Part shown: positions 24,152 through 33,360 of the stretch, piece after piece | How the letters are laid out: each line of letters begins with the position of its first letter | Position numbering within the stretch: the stretch's first letter is position 1 | Assembly: GCF_003814875.1 (NCBI RefSeq) | Contig: NZ_RKQF01000001.1 | Coordinates: 11,222,001-11,286,000 of the forward strand | Source of the DNA: Streptomyces sp. Ag109_O5-1 | Lineage (GTDB): Bacteria > Actinomycetota > Actinomycetes > Streptomycetales > Streptomycetaceae | Reading direction: 5' to 3' | DNA: 64,000 bases | The notes under the pieces: generated by a model | Seen by the model: the letters and a program-made list of their open reading frames with translations, nothing else | What the model was told of the DNA's origin: nothing | The model's database searches: none | Made by a program: the position numbers and the translations under genes

Positions 24152-25765
24152 TTAAGGCGAGTGCTGTGGGGGTGTGCCGGTGAGGAGGTGGTGCTCGTGG
24201 GACTCGTAGCGGCTGCGTTCGCGGTCGGTGGCTCGTCTGCCGGACAGGACGGTGGTGAGCCAGCCGGCGAGAAAGCCCGCGGGTACGGAGGCGAGAGCGG
24301 GCGTGTTGTAGGGGAACCAGGCGAAGTCGGCGTCGGGGAACGCGGACAGAGGCGTTCCGGACACCAGGGTGGTACCGGGGGTCAGGGCCAGGACGCTCAG
24401 GGAACCCACGATGAGGGTGGCAAGGAGCGCCCTGCGCGTGTAGCGGCGCCAGAAGAGGCTGTAGAGGAGCGCCGGTGCGATGGCGGACGCGCCGAGGGTG
24501 AAGGAGACGGTGGCCAGGGGCTGCAGACTGCGGTGCTGGGCGAGGACGGCCAGCAGGACGGCGGGGACCCCCACGGCCAGCGCACAGCAGCGGGCGAGGG
24601 CGAGTTCCCGGGACGGCGTCGGGGGAGTGGCGCGGAACGCGGTCAGATCGTGGGCGAGGGTGTTGGCGCAGGCGAGCGTCATGCTGGCGACGGAGGCGAG
24701 CAGGGTGAGGAACACGGCGGTCGTGACGGTGGCGAAGAGCAGGCTCTCCGGCCGGGACAGCTCGGTGCCGAACGCGGCGCGGGCGCCCAGGAGATAGGCG
24801 GTCGTGCCGTGCGCGTCGGCGGCGGTGATGCGGTCGTGGCCGATCAGCGCGGTCGCACCGGTGCAGATCAGCGTGAGCATCAGGATGAACAGGGTCACCA
24901 AGGAGACCGCCCAGGACATCGCACGACGGACCTGGCGCGGAGTGCCGGCGGTGTACATCCGCATGGTCACATGCGGCAGGCAGGCACCGCCCAGCACGAC
25001 GGCGCACTGGGTGCTGGCCATGTCGAGGGCGGGATGCGGACTGCTGGAGTACTGCAGCCCCCAGGTCAGATAGGCGGGCCCCGCTCCGCTCTGCCGGGCC
25101 GCCGCGTGGAACAGCGCCTGGGGCTGCCAGTCGAACATACGCAGGATCAGGAAGCTCACGACCAGCCCGGAGCCGAGCAGTGCCACGGTCTTGAAGATCT
25201 GGACCAGCGCGGTGCCGGGCATTCCGCCCAGCGCCGCGTAACTGATCATGAGGACACCGGCCCCGGCCACGCACCCCTCCTTCATGGCGGCGTCGCTGAA
25301 CCCGAGGACGTAAGCCAGCAGTTCACCGACCCCGGCGAGCTGCACGACCATCATCGGGACGAGCGCGGCGAGGGTGACCAGGCAGGCCGTGACGCGCACG
25401 GAGCGTGCCGGATGGCGGTGGGCGAGCGCGTCGCCCATGGTGTAACGGCCGGTGTTGTGGAGGGGTTCGGCCAGCAGGAACATCAGCAACAGCAGGGACA
25501 GCAGGGCGCTGAGGGCCAGGACGATGCCGTCGAAGCCGCACAGCGCGATGATCCCGCCGATGGTGAGGACGGTGGCGGCCGAGATGTAGTCACCGGCGAT
25601 GGCGAGCCCGTTGCGCAACGGAGAAAGGGACCGGTAACCGGTGTAGAACTCGGCGAGGTCGTCCGCCTCCGGGCCGGTGAGCACGCACAGCAGCAGGGTG
25701 AGGGCGACGACCGAGCAGAACGCGACGAGCGACCAGGACTGGGCGGGGCCGCTGAACCTGCTCAC
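24152..25765 (-). CDS. Sodium:solute symporter (SSS family, ActP-like)
   Basis: A 537-residue membrane transporter with about 13 helices. The DLAEFYTGYRSLSPLRNGLA segment and ISAATVLTIGGIIALCGFDG correspond to the acetate/solute symporter subgroup (ActP-like); later SYAALGGMPGTALVQIFKT is also typical. It likely imports a carboxylate with sodium. Its GTG start at 25765 overlaps the stop of the DUF485 gene (GTGA), so the two are translationally coupled, the same pairing as E. coli yjcH-actP. The tail (SRYESHEHHL) is charged and cytoplasmic. Confidence 0.92.
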   Translation of the reverse strand: MSRFSGPAQSWSLVAFCSVVALTLLLCVLTGPEADDLAEFYTGYRSLSPLRNGLAIAGDYISAATVLTIGGIIALCGFDGIVLALSALLSLLLLMFLLAEPLHNTGRYTMGDALAHRHPARSVRVTACLVTLAALVPMMVVQLAGVGELLAYVLGFSDAAMKEGCVAGAGVLMISYAALGGMPGTALVQIFKTVALLGSGLVVSFLILRMFDWQPQALFHAAARQSGAGPAYLTWGLQYSSSPHPALDMASTQCAVVLGGACLPHVTMRMYTAGTPRQVRRAMSWAVSLVTLFILMLTLICTGATALIGHDRITAADAHGTTAYLLGARAAFGTELSRPESLLFATVTTAVFLTLLASVASMTLACANTLAHDLTAFRATPPTPSRELALARCCALAVGVPAVLLAVLAQHRSLQPLATVSFTLGASAIAPALLYSLFWRRYTRRALLATLIVGSLSVLALTPGTTLVSGTPLSAFPDADFAWFPYNTPALASVPAGFLAGWLTTVLSGRRATDRERSRYESHEHHLLTGTPPQHSP

Positions 25766-26181
25766 GGCGTCTGTTCCCGGTTCGGGGCGGGCACCCGCGT
25801 CTGACGGTGGGCCCGGCGCGCCAGGGGATCGACGAAGCGGTGCGCCGTGGTCTCGTAGAGGAGCACCGCCAGCCAGGTGACGGGGATCTGTGCCAGGGCC
25901 AGGACCAGCCCGGTCGGCAGGCCGCCGGGGCCGGGACGGGCCATCAGGGCGGGGGCCTTGACGGTCAGGGTGAGAAAGGCGACGAAGTAGCCGAGTGCGG
26001 CGACGGCCGCCACGCGCCGGTGCCACCGGTACGCGCGCCGCAGCAGCCGCAGCGTGCGATGGGCGCCGGAGCGCGGATGCGGCCCGTGGGTGCCGGCCAG
26101 GTCCTGAGTGCTCGACCAGGCCGGGACGGGGTGGTCGTACGACGGCTGGGCCGCGGGTAACTCGGGGGAGTCGTGGGACAT
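25762..26181 (-). CDS. DUF485 family membrane protein
   Basis: A 139-residue protein with a polar, proline-rich N-terminus (about 55 residues) and two membrane helices: AAVAALGYFVAFLTLTVKAP and LVLALAQIPVTWLAVLLYET. DUF485 proteins accompany ActP-type symporters and are thought to assist them. The ATG at 26181 has AGGAGG 6 bases upstream. The N-terminus is longer than in typical members. A tandem-repeat tract lies about 100-210 bases upstream in its probable leader. Confidence 0.88.
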   Translation of the reverse strand: MSHDSPELPAAQPSYDHPVPAWSSTQDLAGTHGPHPRSGAHRTLRLLRRAYRWHRRVAAVAALGYFVAFLTLTVKAPALMARPGPGGLPTGLVLALAQIPVTWLAVLLYETTAHRFVDPLARRAHRQTRVPAPNREQTP

Positions 26182-26280
26182 GTCGGCACCTCCTGCTGGG
26201 GCCCGGGCCCGACGTGCGACGGACCACGTGCGGGGGAAGGGCGGTTCGAGCCACCGCACGCCGTGCGGCGCTCGGATCGA

Positions 26281-26392
26281 CGGAAAGCAACGTGGGAAAG
26301 CGACGTGGGAAAGCGACGAGGGAAGGCAACGAGGGAAGGCAACGAGGGAAGGCTTCGAAGACGGGCTCGAAGACGGGCTCGAAGGAAGGCAT
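26281..26392. repeat. 13-base tandem repeats upstream of the DUF485-symporter operon
   Basis: At least five adjacent units of 13 bases starting near 26291 (for example CGTGGGAAAGCGA then CGAGGGAAGGCAA), followed by two 12-base units CGAAGACGGGCT (26356-26379) and a last 13-base unit to 26392. On the coding strand of the operon these lie 100-210 bases before the DUF485 start. The long upstream frame there encodes a repetitive FPSLP-like text with no family match, so I regard it as non-coding. Confidence 0.75.
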
Positions 26393-26784
26393 CGGAGGAA
26401 CGCGTCGGGGGCATGCGGTGGCGCCGGTCATCCGGGGCGGCGGCGGCTCGCGGGTCGCCGTGGTGTGAACAGGGCGCCATGGTCTCCGGCACGGTCGTTG
26501 TCCGCCAGGGGTGCGGCCGGAGTCGGCCGGGGCGGTTCGCGGTGCGTGTAGCTGACCGTGGGATCTTTACCCAGGAGATGATGAAGCATTACAGGAGCGC
26601 GAGGTGGCGCGAAGGGATCGGAAAGTGCGCCGTCGCACACCTCAGGAGCTCGGCCGGGACGGCGACCGGCCGCACCCGGCTCGACCGGGCCCGAAGCTGC
26701 GTACCCGATTCTTGATCCACGCTTTACGCACCGCACGGAACCGGAACCCATGCTGGCGTGGTCCCACAGAAAGTGGGGGCCTTC

Positions 26785-26811
26785 GGGACCGTAGAGATCG
26801 GGACCGTAGAG
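26785..26811 (+). promoter_or_regulatory. 12-base direct repeat before the L,D-transpeptidase gene
   Basis: GGGACCGTAGAG occurs at 26785-26796 and 26800-26811 (period 15), 30-56 bases before the start. The GGAAC-like bases at 26738-26747 would suit a cell-envelope stress promoter, but I cannot place a -10 with confidence. The repeat is a candidate regulator site. Confidence 0.35.
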
Positions 26812-26840
26812 TGGAACGAACGAGAAGAGTGAGGCAGGGC

Positions 26841-27827
26841 GTGGGACGGCGCAAGGGCGGCATAGGAATCGCACTCGGTATGGTCGCGATGCTGGTGGGC
26901 GTGAGCGCCTGCGGCGGGGGCAAGAGCGACAGCGCGGGCGGGCAGGACGCGAAGGCGTCGGAAAAGCCGAGTGCGAGTGCCTCGCCCTCGCCCACGAAGC
27001 CCGCGGGCCCGCCGATGCTGCTGGACACGATCACCCCGCAGACCGGCACCACGGTCGGCGTGGCCATGCCGATCTCGGTGATCTTCACCAACCCGGTGGC
27101 GGCGAAGGCACGGGCCACCGTCGAGAAGCACATGAAGGTCAGCGCCTCGCAGTCGGTGGCCGGCGCGTGGCACTGGATGGGTGACCAGCGCGCCGACTGG
27201 CGGCCGAAGACCTACTGGCCCTCCGGCACGAAGGTACGGATCGACGCCGACATGACGGGCGTCAGCAACGGCAACGGACGCTACGGCGTGCACAACTACA
27301 CGCACACCTTCACCGTCGGCGACGATGTGCGCGCCGATGTCTCGGTGACCGGCCACACCATGAAGGTGACCCGCAACGGCCAGACGCTGCGCACCCTGTC
27401 GATCAACGCGGGCAGCGCCCAGTACCCGACGTGGGACGGCACGATGGCCGTCATCGACAAGCAGGAGAAGGTCCACATGACCTCCTGCAGCGTCGGCATC
27501 AGCTGCGACAAGGGCAGCCCCAACTACTACGACCTGACGCTGCCCTGGGACATCCACCTGACCCAGTCCGGTACGTACGTGCACTACTCGACCGGCGACC
27601 CCTACCCGGGCAGTGGCAGCGCGCGCGGCTCGCACGGCTGTGTCCACCTGTCCATGGCGGACGCCAAGTGGTTCTACGGCCAGGTCAAGCAGGGTGACCC
27701 CGTCACCATCACCGGATCGCCCCGCGGCAAGGCCCCCGCGGACAACGGCTACGCCGACTTCAACCTGGACTGGAGCGCGTGGCTGGCAGGCAGCGGGTCC
27801 GGGGAGCAGACGACCGCGGCCCTGTGA
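26841..27827 (+). CDS. L,D-transpeptidase lipoprotein
   Basis: A 328-residue envelope enzyme that forms 3-3 crosslinks in peptidoglycan or attaches proteins to it. It has a lipoprotein signal (GIALGMVAMLVGVSAC, lipobox VSAC), a Ser/Pro/Ala-rich linker (about 40-60), a bacterial Ig-like domain (about 62-165), and the YkuD catalytic domain ending in the motif HYSTGDPY...GSARGSHGCVHLS with the catalytic cysteine and histidine. Start: GTG 26841 has GAGG upstream at a suitable distance; GTG 26829 is the alternative. A perfect 17-base hairpin follows, so it is a single-gene unit. Confidence 0.92.
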   Translation: MGRRKGGIGIALGMVAMLVGVSACGGGKSDSAGGQDAKASEKPSASASPSPTKPAGPPMLLDTITPQTGTTVGVAMPISVIFTNPVAAKARATVEKHMKVSASQSVAGAWHWMGDQRADWRPKTYWPSGTKVRIDADMTGVSNGNGRYGVHNYTHTFTVGDDVRADVSVTGHTMKVTRNGQTLRTLSINAGSAQYPTWDGTMAVIDKQEKVHMTSCSVGISCDKGSPNYYDLTLPWDIHLTQSGTYVHYSTGDPYPGSGSARGSHGCVHLSMADAKWFYGQVKQGDPVTITGSPRGKAPADNGYADFNLDWSAWLAGSGSGEQTTAAL

Positions 27828-27845
27828 GGTGACCCGTTCCTGACG

Positions 27846-27884
27846 TGCAGGGGGCGGCGCCCGTATGGGGCGCCGCCCCCTGCA
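27846..27884 (+). terminator. Long perfect hairpin after the L,D-transpeptidase gene
   Basis: TGCAGGGGGCGGCGCCC at 27846-27862 pairs over 17 bases with 27868-27884, loop 5 bases. One of the strongest terminators in the window. Confidence 0.85.
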
Positions 27885-28026
27885 GTCCATGGCCGGTCAC
27901 TGTGCGTATCCCGTTGCGTCCTGTTCGTGTGCGCCCTGTGAGCGGCGGTCCGGCAAGTGTCCGGGATGCCTCCGAGGTGCGACGCTAGGACCAGAGGTAT
28001 CCGCCGAGGGGTCTCGGGAGGGCCCG

Positions 28027-29505
28027 ATGGGACGTGACGTGCCGGCCCGGGTGTTCACACGGGAGGACCGGCGCCGCTACCGCGAGAAGATGCACTCCTG
28101 TCTCGACGTGCTGGCGCAGATGCTCCGTGGATCAGGCTTCGAGAGCGAGCGCCCCAAGGTCGGCATGGAGATCGAGCTCAACCTGGTGGACGACGACGGG
28201 CTGCCGGCGATGCGGAACACCGAGGTGCTGCAGGCGATCGCCGACCCCGCCTGGTCGAGCGAGCTGGGCCGCTTCAACCTCGAGATCGACATCCCGCCGC
28301 GTGAGCTGACCTCCGGTGGCCCCGGCGCCTGGGAGCAGACGATCCGCGACGCGCTCAACCACGCCGAGGACCGCGCCGCCACGGTGGGCGCCCACCTCAT
28401 CATGATCGGGATCCTGCCGACGCTGGGCGAGTCGGACGTGAGCGAGACGTCCCTGTCCGGCGACCCGCGCTACCGGCTGCTCAACGAGCAGATCTTCGCG
28501 GCACGCGGTGAGGACCTGCGGATCGGGCTGGAAGGCGTGGAGTCCCTCTCGATGTACGCCGACGCGATCACCCCCGAAGCCGCGTGCACCAGCACCCAGT
28601 TCCATCTCCAGGTCGCCCCCAAGGAGTTCGCGGACCACTGGAACGCGGCCCAGGCCATCGCGGGCGTGCAGATCGCCCTCGCCGCCAACTCGCCCTTCCT
28701 CTTCGGAAAGGAACTGTGGCGCGAGACCCGCGTCCCGCTGTTCGAACAGGCCACCGACACCCGCCCCGAGGAGATCAAGGCCCAGGGAGTACGGCCGCGG
28801 GTGTGGTTCGGCGAACGGTGGATCACCAGCGTCTTCGACCTGTTCGAGGAGAACGTGCGCTACTACCCGGCGCTGCTGCCCCTGTGCGACGACGAGGACC
28901 CGCAGGAGACCCTCGACGCCGGCGGAGTGCCACAACTGGGCGAACTCACCCTGCACAACGGCACGATCTACCGCTGGAACCGCCCCGTCTACGCCGTCAC
29001 CGAGAGCGGGCCGCACCTGCGCATCGAGAACCGCGTCCTGCCCGCCGGCCCCACCGTCGCCGACATCATCGCCAACGCCGCCCTCTACTACGGCCTGACC
29101 CGCGCCCTCGTGGACGAGGACCGCCCGGTGTGGTCGCGGATGTCCTTCGCGGTCGCCGAGGAGAACCTGCACACAGCGGCCCGCGACGGCATCGACGCCC
29201 GCCTGTACTGGCCCGGGGCAGGCGAAGTACCGGTCACGGAACTGGTGTTGAGACGCCTGCTGCCCCTGGCCCACCGGGGACTGGAACTGGCCGGCCTGGA
29301 CGCCTCCTGGCGCGAGCCCATGCTGGGCATCATCGAGCAACGCTGTGTCGACGCCCGCAACGGCGCCCTGTGGCAGGCGGAGACGGTCCACCACCTGGAG
29401 AAGACCGGCACCTCCGACCGCCGAGAGGCGTTGCGGCGGATGACCACCACGTACATGGACTACATGCATCTGAACGCTGCCGCGCACACGTGGCCCGTGG
29501 ACTGA
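28027..29505 (+). CDS. GCS2-type glutamate-cysteine ligase family protein
   Basis: A 492-residue carboxylate-amine ligase of the glutamate-cysteine ligase 2 family. KVGMEIELNLVDDDG (about 40-54) is the family's N-terminal active-site strand; FNLEIDIPPRELTSGG, TSTQFHLQVAPKEF, HNGTIYRWNRPVY and HLRIENRVLPAGPTVADIIA follow in order. The reaction is ATP-dependent joining of an amino group to the gamma-carboxyl of glutamate, but the acceptor is unknown; Streptomyces uses mycothiol rather than glutathione, so cysteine is not certain. I chose ATG 28027; the longer open frame upstream is not family-like. The class V PLP enzyme follows after 161 bases on the same strand. Confidence 0.88.
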   Translation: MGRDVPARVFTREDRRRYREKMHSCLDVLAQMLRGSGFESERPKVGMEIELNLVDDDGLPAMRNTEVLQAIADPAWSSELGRFNLEIDIPPRELTSGGPGAWEQTIRDALNHAEDRAATVGAHLIMIGILPTLGESDVSETSLSGDPRYRLLNEQIFAARGEDLRIGLEGVESLSMYADAITPEAACTSTQFHLQVAPKEFADHWNAAQAIAGVQIALAANSPFLFGKELWRETRVPLFEQATDTRPEEIKAQGVRPRVWFGERWITSVFDLFEENVRYYPALLPLCDDEDPQETLDAGGVPQLGELTLHNGTIYRWNRPVYAVTESGPHLRIENRVLPAGPTVADIIANAALYYGLTRALVDEDRPVWSRMSFAVAEENLHTAARDGIDARLYWPGAGEVPVTELVLRRLLPLAHRGLELAGLDASWREPMLGIIEQRCVDARNGALWQAETVHHLEKTGTSDRREALRRMTTTYMDYMHLNAAAHTWPVD

Positions 29506-29666
29506 GCGCCCCGTGGACTGAGCGGCCCCGACCGGCACCACGACCCGTGGCCCCCCGGCGGCCCCCGGCCGTCACGAGACGATCGCGGTGGCCCCGGCCC
29601 TCGGGGAAGCATCACCGCCGTGTCAGGATGCCCGGTGATCACACGCGTACCCGGAGGCGTCCTGAC

Positions 29667-30893
29667 GTGAGCGAGACCGAGGTGGCCGTCGCGCCGTACC
29701 CCCTGCTGCTGGCCGACGGCAGACCCGCCACCGAGGCGTGGTCGCTCGACCCGGCTCTGCGGCATCTGAACCATGGATCGTTCGGCGCCGTTCCGCTGGT
29801 CGCACAGGAGCGGCAGGCGGAACTGCGCGCCGAGATGGAGCGCGCCCCGGTGGTGTGGTTCCCGGAACTGCCGGAGCGCCTCGCCGCCACCCGGGTCGAA
29901 CTCGCCGACTTCCTGCGCGTCGACGCCGGCGACCTCGCCCTGGTGCCGAACGCCAGCGCCGGCGCCAGCGTGGTGTACAACGCGCTCACCCGCCGCCGTG
30001 GCGGGGAGATCGTCGTCACCGACCACGGCTACGGGGCGGTCACCATGGGAGCCGAGCGGCTGGCCCGCCGTTGGGGCGGCCGGGTGCGCACGGCACGGGT
30101 GCCGCTCGGCGCCGACGAGGACACGGCGTACGAGGCCGTGGCCGCCGAGATGGGCGAGGCCACCGACCTCGTCGTGGTCGACCAGATCACCTCGGCGACC
30201 GCACGCCGGCTACCGGTCGAGCGGATCGGCGCGGAGGCGCGCCGTCGAGGCGTGCCGATGCTCGTCGACGGCGCGCACGCGCCAGGCCTGCTCGCCGCGC
30301 CGGTCGCCGACGCGACGTACGACTTCTGGACCGGCAACCTCCACAAGTGGGGCTGTGCCCCGCGCGGCACCGCGGCCCTGGTCGCCCGCGGGCCCCTGCG
30401 GGACCTGCTCCACCCGCTGATCGACTCCTGGGGTGCCCAGGACCCGTACCCCGACCGCTTCGACCAGCAAGGCACGCTCGACGCCACCTCCTACCTGGCC
30501 GCGCCGACGTCCCTCGCCTTCGTCGAGCACACCTGGGGCTGGACCGCGGCCCGCCTCTACATGGACCGGCTGGCGGACCACGCGGCCCATGTCATCGGCG
30601 CCGCCTTCGAGCGGCTGACCGGTGAGAACAGCCGAGCCGACGTCGGCATGCCCGTCCCCGGCATGCGCCTGGTGCGGCTGCCCGACGGCCTCGGGCGCAC
30701 CCGGATCGACGCCGATGCGCTGCGCGACCGGGTGGCCCGCGAACTCGCTGTCGAGGCGGCTTTCACCAGCTTCGACGGCATCGGTTACCTGCGCGTGTCG
30801 GCCCATGTCTACAACACCCCCGCCGACTACGAGTACTTCGCCGAGCAATGCGTCCCCGTGCTGGGTGCCTGGGCCCGGGAGTCCCGCCCCTGA
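29667..30893 (+). CDS. Class V aminotransferase-fold PLP enzyme (isopenicillin N epimerase-like)
   Basis: A 408-residue PLP enzyme. LRHLNHGSFGAVPLVAQERQ near the start and WFPELPERLAATRVELADFL are typical of the isopenicillin N epimerase / EgtE-like branch of class V aminotransferases. VPNASAGASVVYNAL holds the cofactor phosphate loop, VDGAHAPG the cofactor aspartate, and FWTGNLHKWGCAPRG the Schiff-base lysine. Start GTG 29667 has CCGGAGG at 29651-29657. There is no beta-lactam cluster, so it may be a C-S lyase, epimerase or decarboxylase. It shares direction with the GCS2-type gene upstream; sulfur metabolism would be a guess. Confidence 0.88.
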   Translation: MSETEVAVAPYPLLLADGRPATEAWSLDPALRHLNHGSFGAVPLVAQERQAELRAEMERAPVVWFPELPERLAATRVELADFLRVDAGDLALVPNASAGASVVYNALTRRRGGEIVVTDHGYGAVTMGAERLARRWGGRVRTARVPLGADEDTAYEAVAAEMGEATDLVVVDQITSATARRLPVERIGAEARRRGVPMLVDGAHAPGLLAAPVADATYDFWTGNLHKWGCAPRGTAALVARGPLRDLLHPLIDSWGAQDPYPDRFDQQGTLDATSYLAAPTSLAFVEHTWGWTAARLYMDRLADHAAHVIGAAFERLTGENSRADVGMPVPGMRLVRLPDGLGRTRIDADALRDRVARELAVEAAFTSFDGIGYLRVSAHVYNTPADYEYFAEQCVPVLGAWARESRP

Positions 30894-30998
30894 GACGTCA
30901 GTCCGGGTATCCCACCGCTGAAAGATCAGCCAAGGCGTCCCGGACGCTTGACTCGGCAGGCACGCGGCCCGATCCTCGTCCCAGGTATTGCGCGGGTC

Positions 30999-33116
30999 AT
31001 GACAACCTCAACGGTCGGTCAACCGCGTCTTCCCGCCGACCGAGGGATGTGGGCCTTGACGCCGCTTCGACGCTCGTACCGCAGACGCAGGCACGTCACC
31101 ATGCTGTCGCTGCTGCTCCTGGTACTGGCCACGGCCCTTGGGCCCACCCCGAGTTCGGCGGCCGGCAACGACTGGTGGAACCCGATCGCACGGCCCGCCC
31201 CGGACGTCCAGATCGACGTCACCGGCGAGCCGTTCACCGGCACCAACTCGGCAGGAGAAGTACGCGGGTTCGTCGACGCGCACAACCACCTCTTCGGCAA
31301 CGAGGCCTTCGGCGGCCGGCTGATCTGCGGCAAGGTCTTCTCCGAGGCCGGTGTCGCAGACGCCCTGAAGGACTGCCCCGAGCACTACCCCGACGGCACC
31401 CTCGCCATCTTCGACTACATCACCCACGGGGGCGACGGCAAGCACGACCCGGTCGGCTGGCCGACCTTCAAGGACTGGCCCGCGTACGACTCGATGACCC
31501 ATCAGGCCGACTACTACGCCTGGGTGGAGCGGGCCTGGCGCGGTGGACAGCGCGTGCTCGTCAACGACCTCGTCACCAACGGCATGATCTGCTCCATCTA
31601 CCCCTTCAAGGACCGCGGTTGTGACGAGATGACGTCGATCCGGCTGCAGGCGAAGATGACCTACGCGCTCCAGGCGTACATCGACAAGATGTACGGCGGC
31701 ACCGGCAAGGGCTGGTTCCGGATCGTCACCGACAGCGCGCAGGCGCGGCAGGTCATCGAGGAGGGCAAACTCGCCGTCGTCCTCGGGGTGGAGACCTCCG
31801 AACCCTTCGGCTGCAAGCAGATCCTCGACATCCCGCAGTGCAGCAAGGAGGACATCGACAAGGGACTCGACGAGCTCTACGCCCTCGGCGTCCGCTCCAT
31901 GTTCCTGTGCCACAAGTTCGACAACGCGCTGTGCGGCGTCCGCTTCGACTCCGGCGGCCTCGGAACGGCCATCAACGTCGGCCAGTTCCTGTCCACCGGC
32001 ACCTTCTGGCAGACCGAGAAGTGCACCGGCCCGCAGCACGACAACCCCATCGGGAACGCCACGTCCGAGGCGGAGTCGGACCTGCCGGCCGGCGTGGACG
32101 TCCCCTCGTACGACTCGAACGCGCAGTGCAACAAGCGCGGCCTCACCGAACTCGGCGAGTACGCCGTCCGCGGCATGATGAAACGCAAAATGATGCTGGA
32201 GATCGACCACATGGGCGTCAAAGCCGTCGGTCAGGCGCTGGACATCCTGGAGTCGGCGTCCTACCCCGGCGTGATCTCCTCGCACAGCTGGATGGACCTG
32301 AACTGGACCGAACGGGTCTACTCCCTCGGCGGCTTCGTCGCCCAGTACATGCACGGCTCCGAGGGCTTCGTCGCGGAAGCCGCCCGGACCAAGGCGCTGC
32401 GCGACAAGTACGGCGTGGGCTACGGCTACGGCACCGACTTCAACGGCATCGGCGACCATCCCGCCCCGCGCGGCGCGGACGCCGCGAACAAGGTGACGTA
32501 CCCCTTCAAGAGCGTCGACGGCGGCTCCGTCATCGACAGGCAGACCTCCGGCGAGCGCACCTTCGACATCAACACCGACGGCGCGGCCCACGCCGGGATG
32601 ATCCCCGACTGGATCGAGGACATCCGGCACGTCGGGGGCCAGGACGTGGTGAACGACCTGTTCCGGGGCGCCGAGTCCTACCTGGACACCTGGCGGGCCA
32701 CCGAACAGCGCCAGGCCTCGGTGAACCTCGCCAAGGGGCAGCCAGCGACGGCCAGTTCGTCCGAGTCGAACCCGTTCACCAGCTACCAGCCGGGCCGAGC
32801 GGTCGACGGCGACGACGCCACCCGCTGGGCCAGCGACTGGAGCGACGACCAGTGGTGGCAGGTGGACCTGGGCTCCACCCACCTGGTCTCCCGGGTGACG
32901 TTGGACTGGGAGCGCGCGTACGGGAAGTCGTATCGCATCGAGCTCTCCACCGACGGCACCAACTGGCAGACCGCCTGGTCCACCACGAGCGGTGACGGCG
33001 GCCTGGACACGGCCCGGTTCACCGGGACTCCGGCCCGCTACGTGCGGGTCCACGGCCTCGATTGCGGGACGGGCTGGGGGTACTCGCTGTACGAGGTCGG
33101 GGTCCACAGCGCCTGA
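30999..33116 (+). CDS. Secreted membrane-dipeptidase-like hydrolase with C-terminal discoidin domain
   Basis: A 705-residue exported protein. An Arg-rich N-region and hydrophobic core (RRHVTMLSLLLLVLATALGP) form a signal peptide. FVDAHNHLFG near residue 90 is the first metal site of the amidohydrolase/renal-dipeptidase fold; LEIDHMGVKAVGQALDILES, YPGVISSHSWMDL and GYGTDFNGIGDHP continue it. Residues about 570-705 are an F5/8-type-C (discoidin) domain (ASSSESNPFTSYQPGRAVDG, WWQVDLGS, YVRVHGLDCGTGWGYSLYEV), which usually binds carbohydrate or cell wall. I chose ATG 30999; ATG 31048 is a possible later start. Substrate unknown; a peptide or modified amino acid at the cell surface fits the fold. 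Confidence 0.88.
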   Translation: MTTSTVGQPRLPADRGMWALTPLRRSYRRRRHVTMLSLLLLVLATALGPTPSSAAGNDWWNPIARPAPDVQIDVTGEPFTGTNSAGEVRGFVDAHNHLFGNEAFGGRLICGKVFSEAGVADALKDCPEHYPDGTLAIFDYITHGGDGKHDPVGWPTFKDWPAYDSMTHQADYYAWVERAWRGGQRVLVNDLVTNGMICSIYPFKDRGCDEMTSIRLQAKMTYALQAYIDKMYGGTGKGWFRIVTDSAQARQVIEEGKLAVVLGVETSEPFGCKQILDIPQCSKEDIDKGLDELYALGVRSMFLCHKFDNALCGVRFDSGGLGTAINVGQFLSTGTFWQTEKCTGPQHDNPIGNATSEAESDLPAGVDVPSYDSNAQCNKRGLTELGEYAVRGMMKRKMMLEIDHMGVKAVGQALDILESASYPGVISSHSWMDLNWTERVYSLGGFVAQYMHGSEGFVAEAARTKALRDKYGVGYGYGTDFNGIGDHPAPRGADAANKVTYPFKSVDGGSVIDRQTSGERTFDINTDGAAHAGMIPDWIEDIRHVGGQDVVNDLFRGAESYLDTWRATEQRQASVNLAKGQPATASSSESNPFTSYQPGRAVDGDDATRWASDWSDDQWWQVDLGSTHLVSRVTLDWERAYGKSYRIELSTDGTNWQTAWSTTSGDGGLDTARFTGTPARYVRVHGLDCGTGWGYSLYEVGVHSA

Positions 33117-33360
33117 GCCGGGGCCCACGGACGGCACGCATGCCGTCCCCCACGCGCGACCGCCCCGACGAGCTCCGTCTCCGCACGGGCGGTCCGTGAC
33201 GGCCTCACCTGCCGCACCCTGCGGAACGGTCGCGCCGCACCCCCGAGCCGGTCCGGCGGACCGCGGCGATCTCCACCGGGGAGATCCACAACGATCCGCG
33301 GCCGGCCGGCCCCTGCGACGGCGATGCGGCGGGGCGCGGAGCCGTCGCGAGGGCCCTCGG
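33117..33360. other. Convergent gap
   Basis: Between the convergent dipeptidase-like and desulfhydrase-like genes. It is very GC-rich with several short inverted repeats. No gene and no clearly dominant terminator seen. Confidence 0.4.

Noticed and set aside
24161..25804. Long plus-strand frame opposite the symporter gene
   Set aside because: Gly/Glu/Arg-rich shadow of the symporter; the minus-strand frame has clear membrane helices and family motifs.
26182..26431. N-terminal extension of the DUF485/symporter frames through the tandem repeats
   Set aside because: It would give a repetitive peptide without family match, while AGGAGG stands correctly before ATG 26181.
28584..29666. Upstream extension of the class V PLP enzyme frame through the ligase gene
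   Set aside because: It overlaps the GCS2-type ligase in another frame and is shadow text; CCGGAGG marks the real start at 29667.
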